Positions 30,557 to 40,251 of a DNA stretch of 64,000 nt are shown piece after piece. A model generated the notes under the pieces. That model worked only from the letters and a program-made list of their open reading frames with translations. It was not told where the DNA came from and ran no database searches. The DNA is from Jannaschia faecimaris. Its GTDB lineage: Bacteria > Pseudomonadota > Alphaproteobacteria > Rhodobacterales > Rhodobacteraceae. Position numbers and translations under genes: made by a program. The stretch's first letter is position 1. The number at the start of each line of letters is the position of its first letter. The stretch covers positions 124,001 through 188,000 of the forward strand of contig NZ_FNPX01000005.1 of the NCBI RefSeq assembly GCF_900107415.1, in the 5' to 3' direction.

Positions 30557-31224
30557 GGGATCAGGGCCTCCAGTACGCTTTCGAGATCGGCATAGTCGTG
30601 CAACAAGGCCTCGGGGGAAAGATCGGCGACCGACGCACCAGCAGGCGCGAAAGTTACCAAAACACAAGGAATGCCCGCCGCCGCCGCCGTCTTGCGGTCG
30701 GTCACGGTGTCCCCGATCAGCACGGTCCGGTCGCGGTGCCCGTCGCAGCGGCGCAGGGTTTCCCAGAAGTGCTCCGGGTCGGGCTTGCGTACCGGCAATG
30801 TGTCCGCGCCGACCAGCGCATCGAACAGGTCCGTCGCACCCAAGGCTGACAGAAGCTGTGCCGCCAACCCCTCGGGCTTGTTGGTGCAAATGCCAACTGC
30901 GTCGCCACGGGCGCGCAACCGGCGCACGGCATCCAAAGCGCCCGGATAGAAGGTGGTGTGCCGCGCGATGTTCCGGCCATAGGCCGTCAGCAACGGCTGA
31001 TAACCCGCATCCACAACATCCTCGTCGACCGGGCCAAGCCGCGACAGGCCCAGCCGCAGCATCGCGCGCCCCCCCTTCAGCGCCGTCGCCTGATCGTGGG
31101 GAACTGAAGGATCGAGCCGGGCCGCCACACCCAGATCGACAAAAGCCGCATTGGCCGCCGCCAAAAGGTCGCCGGACGTGTCCGCAAGCGTGCCGTCCAG
31201 GTCGAAGATCACGCAACGTTTCAT
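30553..31224 (-). CDS. gph: HAD-family phosphatase, phosphoglycolate phosphatase-like
   Basis: A 223-residue HAD hydrolase. Motif I is FDLDGTLADTSGD (about residues 6-18), with catalytic Asp pair, motif II is ICTNKPEG, and the C-terminal motifs are RKPDPEHF and LIGDTVTDRKTA. The Gph family removes phosphate from 2-phosphoglycolate, formed in DNA repair and photorespiration. Related HAD enzymes act on sugar phosphates, so coupling with the aminotransferase leaves the substrate open. Confidence 0.85.
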   Translation of the reverse strand: MKRCVIFDLDGTLADTSGDLLAAANAAFVDLGVAARLDPSVPHDQATALKGGRAMLRLGLSRLGPVDEDVVDAGYQPLLTAYGRNIARHTTFYPGALDAVRRLRARGDAVGICTNKPEGLAAQLLSALGATDLFDALVGADTLPVRKPDPEHFWETLRRCDGHRDRTVLIGDTVTDRKTAAAAGIPCVLVTFAPAGASVADLSPEALLHDYADLESVLEALIP

Positions 31225-31316
31225 CCAAGGCACCTTTCCGCCGTCGTTTCCTGCGCCCGGGTTGCGGCGCGCTCCCCCTGCGGTAGAACGGCGAACAACC
31301 AAGGGAAAGACATTTG

Positions 31317-32666
31317 ATGCCGACCGCGTTGATCATTCTGGCCGCCGGACAGGGTAGCCGCATGCAGTCCGGCTTGCCGAAAGTCCTTCATCAAGTGGCT
31401 CATGCGCCGCTGCTCGTGCACGCGTGGAAGTCGGGGGACAGCGTCGATCCTGAACGCACCGTGATCGTCGCGGGCCATGGTGGCGAGGCGGTCGCGGCGG
31501 CGGCGCGGGATCACGATTCGGACGTCGCCGTGGTTCGCCAGACCGAACAGTTGGGCACGGCCCATGCCGTGGCGCAGGCACGCGAAGCGCTGGCCGGGTT
31601 CAAGGGTGACGCAATCGTGCTTTATGGCGACACGCCCTTCATTCAGCCCGATACACTGGCCGCGATGCAGACCGCCCGTCGTGACGGTGCCGACGTCGTC
31701 GTCCTGGGGTTCGAGGCCGCCGATCCGGGCCGCTACGGTCGGCTTGTCGCCGATGGCGACCGGTTGGAGCGGATCGTGGAAGCCAAGGACGCCTCGGCCG
31801 ATGAGCTCTCCATCACGCTATGCAATTCAGGCGTCGTGGCCGCTGACGTGCAAACCCTGTTCGGGTTAATCGACCAAGTGGGCAACGACAATGCCTCGGG
31901 CGAATACTACCTGACCGACATTGTTGGATTGGCCCGCGCGGCCCGCATGTCGGCGCGCGTCGTCGTCTGCGACGAAGCCGAAACCATGGGAGTGAACACC
32001 CGTATGGACCTCGCCGCCGCCGAGGCCGCCTTCCAGACGCGCAAGCGGTTGGAGGCGATGGAGAACGGCGCGACATTGACGGCACCGGAAACCGTGTACT
32101 TCGCGCACGACACTCATATCGGGCGCGATGTTGTCATCGAACCGCACGTGATCTTCGGCCCCGGCGTCACCGTCGAAAGCGGGGCCACCCTGCGCGCGTT
32201 CAGCCATCTGGAGGGGTGCCACGTTTCCGACGGTTGCATCATCGGGCCTTATGCACGCCTGCGACCCGGGGCCGAATTGGACCGCAACGTGCGCGTGGGG
32301 AACTTCGTCGAGGTGAAGGCCGCGACGATCCATGAAGGTGCCAAGCTCAACCACCTCAGCTATGTCGGCGACGCGGAGGTCGGCGCGCGAGCCAACGTCG
32401 GCGCGGGCACCATCACCTGCAATTACGACGGCGTATTCAAACACCAGACCATCATCGGCGAAGAGGCCTTCATCGGGTCGAACACCGCATTGGTGGCCCC
32501 GGTCACCGTGGGCAACGGCGCGATGACTGGCTCGGGCAGCGTTATCACCCAGGACGTGCCCGACGGCGCACTGGCGCTCGGGCGGTCGAAACAGGTCAAC
32601 AAGGATGGGTTCGCGCACCGGCTGATGGCCAAGTTGCGCGCGACCAAGGCAAGGAAAACAAACTGA
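31317..32666 (+). CDS. glmU: bifunctional GlmU: GlcN-1-P acetyltransferase / GlcNAc-1-P uridylyltransferase
   Basis: A 449-residue enzyme making UDP-N-acetylglucosamine for peptidoglycan and lipopolysaccharide. The N-terminal nucleotidyltransferase has LAAGQGSRMQSGLPKVLH (about residues 7-24). The C-terminal left-handed beta-helix has the acetyltransferase region LNHLSYVGDAEVG and GAGTITCNYDG (about 345-370). ATG 31317 was chosen over a TTG one codon earlier. The TGA overlaps the glmS ATG (TGATG). Confidence 0.96.
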   Translation: MPTALIILAAGQGSRMQSGLPKVLHQVAHAPLLVHAWKSGDSVDPERTVIVAGHGGEAVAAAARDHDSDVAVVRQTEQLGTAHAVAQAREALAGFKGDAIVLYGDTPFIQPDTLAAMQTARRDGADVVVLGFEAADPGRYGRLVADGDRLERIVEAKDASADELSITLCNSGVVAADVQTLFGLIDQVGNDNASGEYYLTDIVGLARAARMSARVVVCDEAETMGVNTRMDLAAAEAAFQTRKRLEAMENGATLTAPETVYFAHDTHIGRDVVIEPHVIFGPGVTVESGATLRAFSHLEGCHVSDGCIIGPYARLRPGAELDRNVRVGNFVEVKAATIHEGAKLNHLSYVGDAEVGARANVGAGTITCNYDGVFKHQTIIGEEAFIGSNTALVAPVTVGNGAMTGSGSVITQDVPDGALALGRSKQVNKDGFAHRLMAKLRATKARKTN

Positions 32667-34471
32667 TGTGTGGAATTATCGGCATTCTCGGCGATCACCA
32701 GGCCGCACCCATCATGGTCGATGCGCTCAAACGTCTCGAATACCGCGGCTATGACAGCGCGGGCATCGCCACCGTCGCGGACGGCGTGTTGGACCGGCGG
32801 CGCGCGATGGGCAAACTTGTGAACCTGGCCGACCTTCTGGTCACCGACCCGCTGGCCGGCTTTGCGGGCATCGGGCACACGCGATGGGCGACGCATGGCG
32901 TGCCCTCGATCGCCAACGCGCACCCACACCGCGCCGGCCGCGTCGCCGTCGTACACAACGGCATCATCGAGAATTTTCGCGAGTTGCGTGCCGAACTGAC
33001 CGGTACGGGCGAGAGCGAAACCGACAGCGAAGCCATTGCGCGCACATGCGAGGGTTTCATGACCCGCGGGATGTCCCCCCGCGAGGCCGCCTTCGCCACC
33101 ATCGACAAACTGAAGGGGGCCTATGCCCTGTGCTTCCTGTTCGAAGGCGAGCCGGACCTGTTGATCGCCGCCCGCGCCGGACCGCCGCTGGCCATCGGGC
33201 ACGGGGACGGTGAGATGTTCGTCGGTTCCGACGCGATCGCACTTGGGCCGCTGACCGACAGGCTGACGTACCTCGAGGAGGGCGACCGCGCCGTCGTGAC
33301 ACGGGCAGGCGTTCAGATCTTCGATGCCAAGGTGCATCAGACCCACCGTGAGATGCGCCGGGTCCGTATGGAAGCCACCCGGATCGAGAAAGCCGGGCAC
33401 CGGCACTTCATGGCCAAGGAAATCCACGAGCAGCCGCAGACGCTTTCGGACGTACTGAACACGTACATCGACGGCGCGCGGGTTAAGCTGCCGACCGACT
33501 ACGACTTCGCGGCGACAGACCGTATCCAGATGGTTGCCTGCGGCACCGCGCATATCGCCTGCACGGTCGCGAAATACTGGTTCGAGGCGCTGGCCCGATT
33601 GCCCGTGGACGTCGATATCGCGTCCGAATACCGCTACCGCGAAGGCCCGGTGGGGCCCGACACGACCGCGCTGTTCGTCAGCCAGTCAGGCGAAACCGCC
33701 GATACGCTGGCCGCGCTGCGCTATGCCAAGGGGCAGGCGCGGGCGATCCTGTCGGTCGTCAACGTGCCCGAAAGCAGCATCGCGCGGGAGTCGGACATCG
33801 CGTTCCCAATCCACGCCGGCGTGGAAGTGGGTGTCGCCTCGACCAAGGCTTTCGTGAACCAGCTTGCGATGCTGTTGGCTCTGGCCGTGGCGGCGGGCGT
33901 GCAGCGCGGCAAGATCGACGCCGCGCGCGAAGCGGAACTGGTTGCGGGCCTGAAACTGCTGCCCGGCATCATGGCTCAGGCCCTGACCATCGAGGACCGC
34001 TGCGAAGCCTTGGCCTCCAAGCTGGCCGAGGCGACGGACATCCTGTTCCTGGGCCGTGGCCCGATGTACCCGATGGCCCACGAAGGCGCGCTGAAGCTCA
34101 AGGAGATCAGTTATATCCATGCCGAAGCCTACGCCTCCGGCGAGCTGAAGCACGGCCCCATCGCCCTGGTAGACCGTACCTTGCCGGTCGTGGTCTTCGC
34201 GCCGATGGACCCACTCTTCAACAAGACCGTCAGCAACATGCAGGAAGTCATGGCCCGCGAAGGCCGGGTCCTGCTGGTGACCGACAGCGACGGGGCCGCG
34301 CAAGCCTCTGATGGCGTGTGGGAGGTTCTGGTGATGCCGACGGTCGATCCGGTCTTCGCACCGCTCGTCTATGCCGTACCCGCGCAGCTTCTAGCGTATC
34401 ATACAGCGGTGCACAAAGGGACCGACGTGGACCAGCCACGCAATCTGGCCAAGTCGGTAACCGTCGAATGA
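32666..34471 (+). CDS. glmS: glutamine-fructose-6-phosphate aminotransferase (isomerising)
   Basis: A 601-residue enzyme that makes glucosamine-6-phosphate. It has the N-terminal glutaminase with catalytic Cys2 (MCGIIGILG) and GHTRWATHG, then two SIS isomerase domains with [14 protein letters not shown] (about residues 345-358). The C-terminus ends [11 protein letters not shown] as in the family. It is co-transcribed with glmU. No glmS-type ribozyme space exists because the genes overlap. Confidence 0.97.
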   Translation: MCGIIGILGDHQAAPIMVDALKRLEYRGYDSAGIATVADGVLDRRRAMGKLVNLADLLVTDPLAGFAGIGHTRWATHGVPSIANAHPHRAGRVAVVHNGIIENFRELRAELTGTGESETDSEAIARTCEGFMTRGMSPREAAFATIDKLKGAYALCFLFEGEPDLLIAARAGPPLAIGHGDGEMFVGSDAIALGPLTDRLTYLEEGDRAVVTRAGVQIFDAKVHQTHREMRRVRMEATRIEKAGHRHFMAKEIHEQPQTLSDVLNTYIDGARVKLPTDYDFAATDRIQMVACGTAHIACTVAKYWFEALARLPVDVDIASEYRYREGPVGPDTTALFVSQSGETADTLAALRYAKGQARAILSVVNVPESSIARESDIAFPIHAGVEVGVASTKAFVNQLAMLLALAVAAGVQRGKIDAAREAELVAGLKLLPGIMAQALTIEDRCEALASKLAEATDILFLGRGPMYPMAHEGALKLKEISYIHAEAYASGELKHGPIALVDRTLPVVVFAPMDPLFNKTVSNMQEVMAREGRVLLVTDSDGAAQASDGVWEVLVMPTVDPVFAPLVYAVPAQLLAYHTAVHKGTDVDQPRNLAKSVTVE

Positions 34472-35142
34472 GCGGCGAGGACGCCGTCGAAGGTCCGGCC
34501 GCCCGGCATGCCTTGCAAGCGAAAAAGGCCGAAATCGTCGAGGCACTGCGCAATCTCGGAGAGACCGACCGCGCCGCGAAGGACCGCGCCGCGAACCGGA
34601 CAGACAGGGAAACCTGGGGCGTTCCGGGGGAGGCGCTGAACGAACTGGCCAAGGACCTGCGCGGAGCATTGTCGGTGGATCAGCGTGTGCTGATCGCCGA
34701 TGCGATCTGGCGGGACGGCGTATTTGACGGGCGGCTGCTGGCTTGCAAACTGCTGACGCAGGCGCGCATCCGCCCGGACGGCGGGGCCTGGACGCTATTG
34801 TCGGCGTGGGTGTTCCATTTCGACTGCCGCGCGATCGCCGATGCCGGGGCTGGCGCGCTGCAACGCCGTTTGATGGCCGATCCGGAGCGGAGCGAAGTTC
34901 TGGACGAATGGGCCGGGGCCTCCAACGTCTGGACAAGGCGCAGCGTCTTCGCCGCGACGGCGGGGTTCGCAAAGCTGGTTCACCCCTCGGACGCCCAGAT
35001 GGCCGTGCGGGAGCGTGTGCTGGGCTGGGCCGAAACCATGCGGGACGACAAGCGCCCGGTGATCCGTCAGGCGATCGACGCATGGCTGCGCGACCTGTCC
35101 AAGCACGACCCCGACCGCGTCGCGGCCTTCCGCGCGGGCTGA
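34468..35142 (+). CDS. AlkD-like DNA alkylation repair protein
   Basis: A 224-residue all-helical protein resembling the HEAT-repeat DNA alkylation repair family. Helical pairs such as [20 protein letters not shown] (about residues 145-165) and [20 protein letters not shown] (about 192-212) fit that fold. Known AlkD removes N3/N7 alkylated bases as a glycosylase. The catalytic Asp/Trp set cannot be confirmed by eye. ATG 34468 overlaps the glmS stop, so it is coupled to amino-sugar synthesis genes. Confidence 0.75.
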   Translation: MSGEDAVEGPAARHALQAKKAEIVEALRNLGETDRAAKDRAANRTDRETWGVPGEALNELAKDLRGALSVDQRVLIADAIWRDGVFDGRLLACKLLTQARIRPDGGAWTLLSAWVFHFDCRAIADAGAGALQRRLMADPERSEVLDEWAGASNVWTRRSVFAATAGFAKLVHPSDAQMAVRERVLGWAETMRDDKRPVIRQAIDAWLRDLSKHDPDRVAAFRAG

Positions 35143-35146
35143 CCCG

Positions 35147-35911
35147 TCAGGCCACGGCCCGCGCATAAAGATGCCAACTGGCGTGGCCCAGCACCGGCAG
35201 CACCACGAACAGGCCAAGGAACCAAGGCACCATCGCCATCAGGGTCAGGACCGCGATCAGGGCCGCCCACACCACCATGACCGGCAAATTGGCCAGCGTC
35301 GTCGACAGGCTGAACCGCATCGCGGTGACGAAATCCACTTCCCGCTCCAGCAGCATCGGCAGGCTGAGCGCCGTCAGCGCGAAAAGCAGGAACGCACAGG
35401 CCGCCCCGAACACCACTTCAATCACGACCAGGGCCACGCCCGGCCCATTCAAATAACTGGCCAGCGTCTCGGGTGGGCCAAGCAGGGCCTGCGGCCCCAT
35501 GATCAGCGCAAAAAGCATGTGGGCGACGAAGCTCCAGAACAGGAAATAGATCAGCATGACCGCACCCGCCCAGGGGATCTGTCGCGTGCGTTCATGCCAA
35601 ACCACACCCAGCACCGCGCCAAAGTCGAGCGGCGTGCCTGCCTGCAACCGTCGGCTCACTTCATAAAGCCCGACCGCCAGGAACGGAGCCAGCAGCGGAA
35701 AGCCCAACGACAGCGTCAGTGTCCAGGTGAACAGACCCGCGCCGAGCTGGATCAGCGCCATGCCCGCGGCCACATAGACAGCCGCAAAGAACAACCCAAA
35801 GAGCGGGGCCGCGCGAAAGTCGTTCCACCCGGCGGCAAGTGCCGCGCGCAAGTCGGAAAGGGCCAGCCGTCGCGGAGCGGGCAGGTCGGTTGCGGCGATC
35901 GTAGGGGGCAT
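35147..35911 (-). CDS. DUF2189-family membrane protein
   Basis: A 254-residue protein with six predicted membrane helices. The family pattern begins with a cytosolic LRAALAAGWNDFRAAPLFGLFFAAVYV and ends with a helix pair around MAMVPWFLGLFVVLPVLGHASWHLYARAV. DUF2189 proteins have no assigned function; some are near cytochrome oxidase genes, which are absent here. It converges on the AlkD-like gene with a 4-base gap. Start MPPTIAATD at 35911 gives family length. Confidence 0.82.
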   Translation of the reverse strand: MPPTIAATDLPAPRRLALSDLRAALAAGWNDFRAAPLFGLFFAAVYVAAGMALIQLGAGLFTWTLTLSLGFPLLAPFLAVGLYEVSRRLQAGTPLDFGAVLGVVWHERTRQIPWAGAVMLIYFLFWSFVAHMLFALIMGPQALLGPPETLASYLNGPGVALVVIEVVFGAACAFLLFALTALSLPMLLEREVDFVTAMRFSLSTTLANLPVMVVWAALIAVLTLMAMVPWFLGLFVVLPVLGHASWHLYARAVA

Positions 35912-36068
35912 CGGAGGTTCTCTTGCTTTGCTGGCACCGCGCAACCCTGCGCGGGACGGGCACCGCCGTCCTTGACCTGCATCATGGTGTGGCAGTCGGA
36001 TGACCCGACCTTGCCCCCGGCTGCCCCCTGCCCTAACAGGCGCGGACCCCGAGCGGAGGGACTGGCGC

Positions 36069-37319
36069 ATGGCCCCGGCGAACAAAAGACTGGTGATGAA
36101 ATTCGGCGGCACCTCCGTCGCAAACCTCGACCGCATCCGTCGTGTCGCCAAACGCGTGGGCGTCGAGGTGGCCAAGGGGTACGACGTGATCGTCGTTGTG
36201 TCGGCCATGTCGGGCAAGACGAATGAATTGGTGGGCTGGGTCGGCGAAGCGGGCGGCGCACTGCACGATGCGCGCGAATACGACGCCGTCGTATCCTCCG
36301 GCGAGAACGTGACGGCCGGGCTTCTTTCGCTCGTGCTTCAATCCAATGGAATCGATGCGCGCAGCTGGCAGGGGTGGCAGGTGCCCGTGATGACGACCTC
36401 TGCCCATTCCAGCGCCCGTATCGAAGATATCCCGACCGCCAACTTCGACACCAAGTTCGCGGGCGGCATGAAGGTGGCCGTCGTCGCGGGCTTCCAGGGC
36501 ATCTCGCCCGAGGGGCGGATCACCACGCTGGGGCGCGGCGGGTCCGATACGACGGCCGTGGCCTTTGCCGCCGCCTTCGAGGCCGAGCGTTGCGACATCT
36601 ATACGGACGTCGACGGGGTCTATACGACCGACCCGCGCGTGAGCTCCAAGGCACGCAAGCTGGACCGCATCGCCTTCGAGGAGATGCTGGAACTGGCATC
36701 GCTGGGCGCGAAGGTGCTGCAAACGCGCTCGGTCGAGCTGGCGATGCGCTACAAGGTGAAGCTGAGAGTGCTCAGCAGTTTCGAGGAACAGTCGGACAAT
36801 GCGGGCACGCTGGTCTGCGACGAGGAGGACATCATGGAAAGCAATGTGGTCGCAGGTGTCGCCTTCGTGCGCGACGAGGCGAAGATGACGCTGATCTCAG
36901 TCGCGGACCGACCCGGCGTGTCCGCCGCCATCTTCGGACCGCTGGCGGAAGCGGGCGTGAACGTCGACATGATCGTGCAGAACATCGCGGAAGATGGGCG
37001 CACGGACATGACTTTTTCCCTCCCGGTCGATCAGGTGGAGCGCGCCGAGAGCGCCGTTCGCGACGCCATGGCCCGCGAGGAAATCAACTTTCACGACCTG
37101 ATTGCCGACCGGGATGTCTCCAAGGTGTCGGTCGTCGGCATCGGAATGCGGTCCCATGCTGGCGTCGCCGCCAGGATGTTCGCCGCGCTTTCGGCGGAGG
37201 GCATCAACATCAAGGTCATCACCACCTCCGAGATCAAGATCTCCGTCCTGATCGACCGCAAGTACATGGAGCTCGCCGTTCAGGCCCTGCACGACGTGTT
37301 CGAGCTGGAAAAAGCCTGA
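36069..37319 (+). CDS. lysC: aspartate kinase
   Basis: A 416-residue enzyme of lysine, threonine and methionine synthesis. The N-terminal kinase domain has KFGGTSV (residues 10-16) and the FTTLGRGGSDTTAVA-like segment TTLGRGGSDTTAVA (about 155-168). Two C-terminal ACT domains (about 265-416) are present for feedback regulation. ATG 36069 was chosen since the 23 upstream residues are not family-like. Divergent from the DUF2189 gene. Confidence 0.96.
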   Translation: MAPANKRLVMKFGGTSVANLDRIRRVAKRVGVEVAKGYDVIVVVSAMSGKTNELVGWVGEAGGALHDAREYDAVVSSGENVTAGLLSLVLQSNGIDARSWQGWQVPVMTTSAHSSARIEDIPTANFDTKFAGGMKVAVVAGFQGISPEGRITTLGRGGSDTTAVAFAAAFEAERCDIYTDVDGVYTTDPRVSSKARKLDRIAFEEMLELASLGAKVLQTRSVELAMRYKVKLRVLSSFEEQSDNAGTLVCDEEDIMESNVVAGVAFVRDEAKMTLISVADRPGVSAAIFGPLAEAGVNVDMIVQNIAEDGRTDMTFSLPVDQVERAESAVRDAMAREEINFHDLIADRDVSKVSVVGIGMRSHAGVAARMFAALSAEGINIKVITTSEIKISVLIDRKYMELAVQALHDVFELEKA

Positions 37320-37665
37320 TCCGACATCTGCGCCCCCGTCCGATCCGGGGCCGTATTCGATAACATTTGTCCGTTATGGCCTTGTTTACCCGGTGTCCGG
37401 CAGGATGCGGGCCATGACATATTTCATCCGCTCCCCCGCCTTCTGGATACTGGCCTTCGCCGGTATCGCCCTGCTTCTGCCTGCCCTTGGCACCGATCCG
37501 ACGCCCATGATCGCGCACAACTAAGGCAGCACTGCCGCCAGACCGGGCATCGTGCCGTCTGCGAGTCGGAAAGGTACGAACTGGCGAGCCCGGTCGTACA
37601 GACACCCCTCCACTTCCCCGATCTGCTCCGATAAGGTCCTACCGATTAGGGAGCCGGGGCACGAT
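37320..37665. other. 346-base intergenic stretch between lysC and ptsP
   Basis: Apart from one micro-ORF (37414-37524) I see no gene. It contains an inverted repeat ATAAC-N8-GTTAT (37360-37377), which could be a regulator site, and a weak GC hairpin (CCCCG...CGGGG) just after the lysC stop without a U-tract. The ptsP promoter presumably lies in the last 150 bases. Confidence 0.4.
37414..37524 (+). CDS. putative 36-residue single-span membrane micro-protein
   Basis: An ORF starting MTYFIRSPAFWILAFAGIALL. One hydrophobic helix covers about residues 9-24, followed by a short tail (TDPTPMIAHN). An alternative in-frame ATG lies three codons upstream. The ribosome-binding site is weak. The hydrophobic profile and placement behind a possible regulatory repeat make it a candidate small membrane protein. 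No family is recognised. Confidence 0.35.
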   Translation: MTYFIRSPAFWILAFAGIALLLPALGTDPTPMIAHN

Positions 37666-39897
37666 ATGTCAGCGCCAAAAGACAGCGACAGTCGCAAGCT
37701 CTTGCGGCGACTTCAGGCCGTTATGGCGGAGGCCGCGGCAGGGCAGGAGCGGCTTGATCGAATCGTGGAACTGGTTGCCACTTCGATGGAAACCGAAGTC
37801 TGCTCGATCTACCTGCACCGCGATGAGCAGACGCTGGAGCTTTGCGCGACGCGCGGCCTGAAGGCCGCTTCCGTCCACGTCACCCGGATGCGCGTGGGCG
37901 AAGGCCTGGTGGGGCGCGTTGCCCGCAATCGCGCGCCGATCAACACCGCGGATGCGCCCAGCACCAAGGGATTCCGCTACATGCCCGAGACCGGGGAGGA
38001 AGTCTTTTCCAGCTTCCTCGGCGTACCGGTACAGCGTCTGGGGGAGCGCCTGGGCGTGCTGGTGGTGCAGTCCAAGGCCGCTCGGGAGTTCAGCGAAGAC
38101 GAAGTCTACGCGCTGGAAGTTGTGGCCATGGTCTTGGCGGAAATGACCGAACTGGGGGCCTTTACTGGCGAAGGCGAGGCCCTCAAGCCGCGCCACGCGC
38201 AACAGGTTCTGTTCAAGGGCGTGATGGGTCAGGAAGGCGCGGCCGAGGGCGTAGTCTACCTTCACGATCCGCGCGTGGTCATCACGAACCCGGTCAGCGA
38301 CGATCCTGAAAAGGAGTGCGCACGCCTGATGGAGGCCGTCGACAAAATGCGCCTGTCGGTTGACAAGATGCTGTCGCAAGCCTCCGGCGACCGCGAGCAG
38401 AAAGAGGTGATCGAAGCCTTCCGCATGTTCGCCTATTCCCGTAGCTGGGTGCGGCGGATGGAGGAAGACATCAACGCTGGCCTGACCGCCGAGGCCGCTG
38501 TAGAGAAGGAACAGACCGCCGCCCGCGCCCGGATGCGTGATGCCGATCCGTACCTGCGCGAACGCCTGGCCGACCTCGACGATCTGTCGAACCGGCTGCT
38601 TCGGATGCTGACCGGTCAGGGCAACGACCGGGGCACGCTACCCGAGAATGCCGTGCTGGTCGCGCGCAACATCGGGCCGGGCGAGCTTCTGGAATACGGG
38701 CGCACGCTGAAGGCGGTCGTTCTGGAGGAGGGATCGGTCGGCAGCCACGCCGCCATCGTCGCGCGGGCCTGGGCCATGCCACTCGTCCTGCAGGCCACCG
38801 GCATCACGACCGAGGCCTTGTCCGGCGACACGATCCTGGTCGACGGCGATCAGGGGATTGCCCACCTGCGCCCCGACGACATCGTGCGCAGCGCCTTCGG
38901 CGAGAAGCTGGCAATGGCCGAGCAGGCGCAGCAGCGCTACGCCTCCATCCGCGACACGAAATGTGTGACCGAAGACGGCCAGCGGATTGAGCTGATGATG
39001 AACGCGGGGCTGATGGCCGACCTGCCATCCCTGCCCACCTCGGGCGCGGAGGGCGTAGGCCTGTTCCGCACCGAGCTTCAGTTCCTGACCCGCAACAGCG
39101 TGCCCCGTCGGGGTGAGTTGGCGGGGCTCTACGCCCGCGTGCTGGACGCGGCGCAGGGCCTGCCGGTCACATTCCGCACACTGGATATCGGGTCCGACAA
39201 GGTCCTGCCATACATGAAGGCCCAGGACGAGCCGAACCCGGCGCTTGGGTGGCGGGCAATCCGTGTGGGTCTCGACAAGCCGGGCGTGATGCGGATGCAG
39301 TTGCAGGCCCTCCTGCGCGCGGCGAACGGGCGCTCGATGAACCTGATGTTCCCGTTCATCGCCCAGATGGAGGAGTTCCTCGAGGCCCGCGCCCATCTTA
39401 CGCGGGAACTTCACCGCGAAACGTCGCTGGGCCATGCCCTGCCCGAGACGCTGAAAGTCGGTGCGATGCTGGAGACACCGTCACTGGCCTTCGCGCCCCG
39501 CCGTTTCTTTCAGGAGGCGGATTTCATCTCGATCGGGGGCAACGACCTCAAGCAGTTCTTCTTCGCAGCCGACCGCGAGAACGAACGCGTCCGCCGGCGC
39601 TATGACACACTCAACGTCAGCTTTCTGTCCCTGATCGAGAAGATCGTGGCCCGATGCACCGAAACGGATACGCCCGTCAGCTTCTGCGGCGAGGACGCAG
39701 GCCGTCCGGTCGAGGCGCTGTGTTTTGCCGCGATGGGCCTGCGCAGCCTTTCGATGCGCCCGGCGTCAATCGGGCCGGTGAAGAACATCCTGCTGAAAGC
39801 CGATCTGGGCCAGGTCCGTAGCGTCATCGACGAAGCCCGTGACGCCGGAGAGCAATCGGTCCGACCCGCGGTCATGGAGTATCTGAGGCGGCGATAG
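37666..39897 (+). CDS. ptsP: PtsP, nitrogen-type phosphoenolpyruvate-protein phosphotransferase (EI-Ntr)
   Basis: A 743-residue enzyme that takes phosphate from PEP and passes it to NPr in the regulatory PTS. An N-terminal GAF domain (about residues 20-160) is followed by the EI domains. The phosphorylated histidine is His361 in GSHAAIVAR. The PEP-binding barrel has GVGLFRTELQF, and the catalytic cysteine is Cys674 in SFCGEDAG. ATG 37666 (MSAPKDSD) gives the family start. GAF domains of this family may sense glutamine. Confidence 0.95.
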   Translation: MSAPKDSDSRKLLRRLQAVMAEAAAGQERLDRIVELVATSMETEVCSIYLHRDEQTLELCATRGLKAASVHVTRMRVGEGLVGRVARNRAPINTADAPSTKGFRYMPETGEEVFSSFLGVPVQRLGERLGVLVVQSKAAREFSEDEVYALEVVAMVLAEMTELGAFTGEGEALKPRHAQQVLFKGVMGQEGAAEGVVYLHDPRVVITNPVSDDPEKECARLMEAVDKMRLSVDKMLSQASGDREQKEVIEAFRMFAYSRSWVRRMEEDINAGLTAEAAVEKEQTAARARMRDADPYLRERLADLDDLSNRLLRMLTGQGNDRGTLPENAVLVARNIGPGELLEYGRTLKAVVLEEGSVGSHAAIVARAWAMPLVLQATGITTEALSGDTILVDGDQGIAHLRPDDIVRSAFGEKLAMAEQAQQRYASIRDTKCVTEDGQRIELMMNAGLMADLPSLPTSGAEGVGLFRTELQFLTRNSVPRRGELAGLYARVLDAAQGLPVTFRTLDIGSDKVLPYMKAQDEPNPALGWRAIRVGLDKPGVMRMQLQALLRAANGRSMNLMFPFIAQMEEFLEARAHLTRELHRETSLGHALPETLKVGAMLETPSLAFAPRRFFQEADFISIGGNDLKQFFFAADRENERVRRRYDTLNVSFLSLIEKIVARCTETDTPVSFCGEDAGRPVEALCFAAMGLRSLSMRPASIGPVKNILLKADLGQVRSVIDEARDAGEQSVRPAVMEYLRRR

Positions 39898-39960
39898 GTG
39901 GAGGCCGCGATTGCCGAACGCCTCCGGAACGGGCAGGGTGCAGGGACGGGAGGACCGCCG

Positions 39961-40248
39961 ATGCCAGCCTTCGTTATTTTCGACGTCGATATCCGCGACA
40001 AGGACCGCTACCAAATCTTCATGGATGCGGTGAAACCAGAATTGGAAGCGGCAGGCGCGCGCTACCTCGTGCGGGGCGGGGCGCATACGGTCCACGAAGG
40101 GGCATGGATGCCGCGCCGGATCGTCTTGCTCGAGTTTCCGACGATGGACGCCTGGAACGAATTTTACAACGGGGACACCTATCGCAACCTCCGGGAGGTG
40201 CGCGATGGATGCAGCAGCGCGCGGCTGGTCAGCGTCGAGGGGCTCTGA
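39961..40248 (+). CDS. DUF1330-family protein
   Basis: A 95-residue ferredoxin-like (dimeric alpha/beta-barrel) protein. FVIFDVDIRDKDRYQIFMDAV at the N-terminus, ARYLVRGG in the middle and RIVLLEFPTMDAWNEFYN are the family blocks. No enzymatic role is known. ATG 39961 was preferred to a GTG at 39898 because the extra residues are not family-like. It ends three bases from the convergent GntR gene. Confidence 0.85.
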   Translation: MPAFVIFDVDIRDKDRYQIFMDAVKPELEAAGARYLVRGGAHTVHEGAWMPRRIVLLEFPTMDAWNEFYNGDTYRNLREVRDGCSSARLVSVEGL

Positions 40249-40251
40249 CCG

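Noticed and set aside
29387-31363. Extended 658-residue form of the aminotransferase
   Set aside because: The N-terminal 269 residues are out of frame with and overlap the phosphatase gene; the ATGA overlap at 30556 gives a normal family length.
32640-32680. Possible glmS ribozyme or riboswitch before glmS
   Set aside because: glmU and glmS overlap, leaving no leader, and nothing resembling the ribozyme core is visible.
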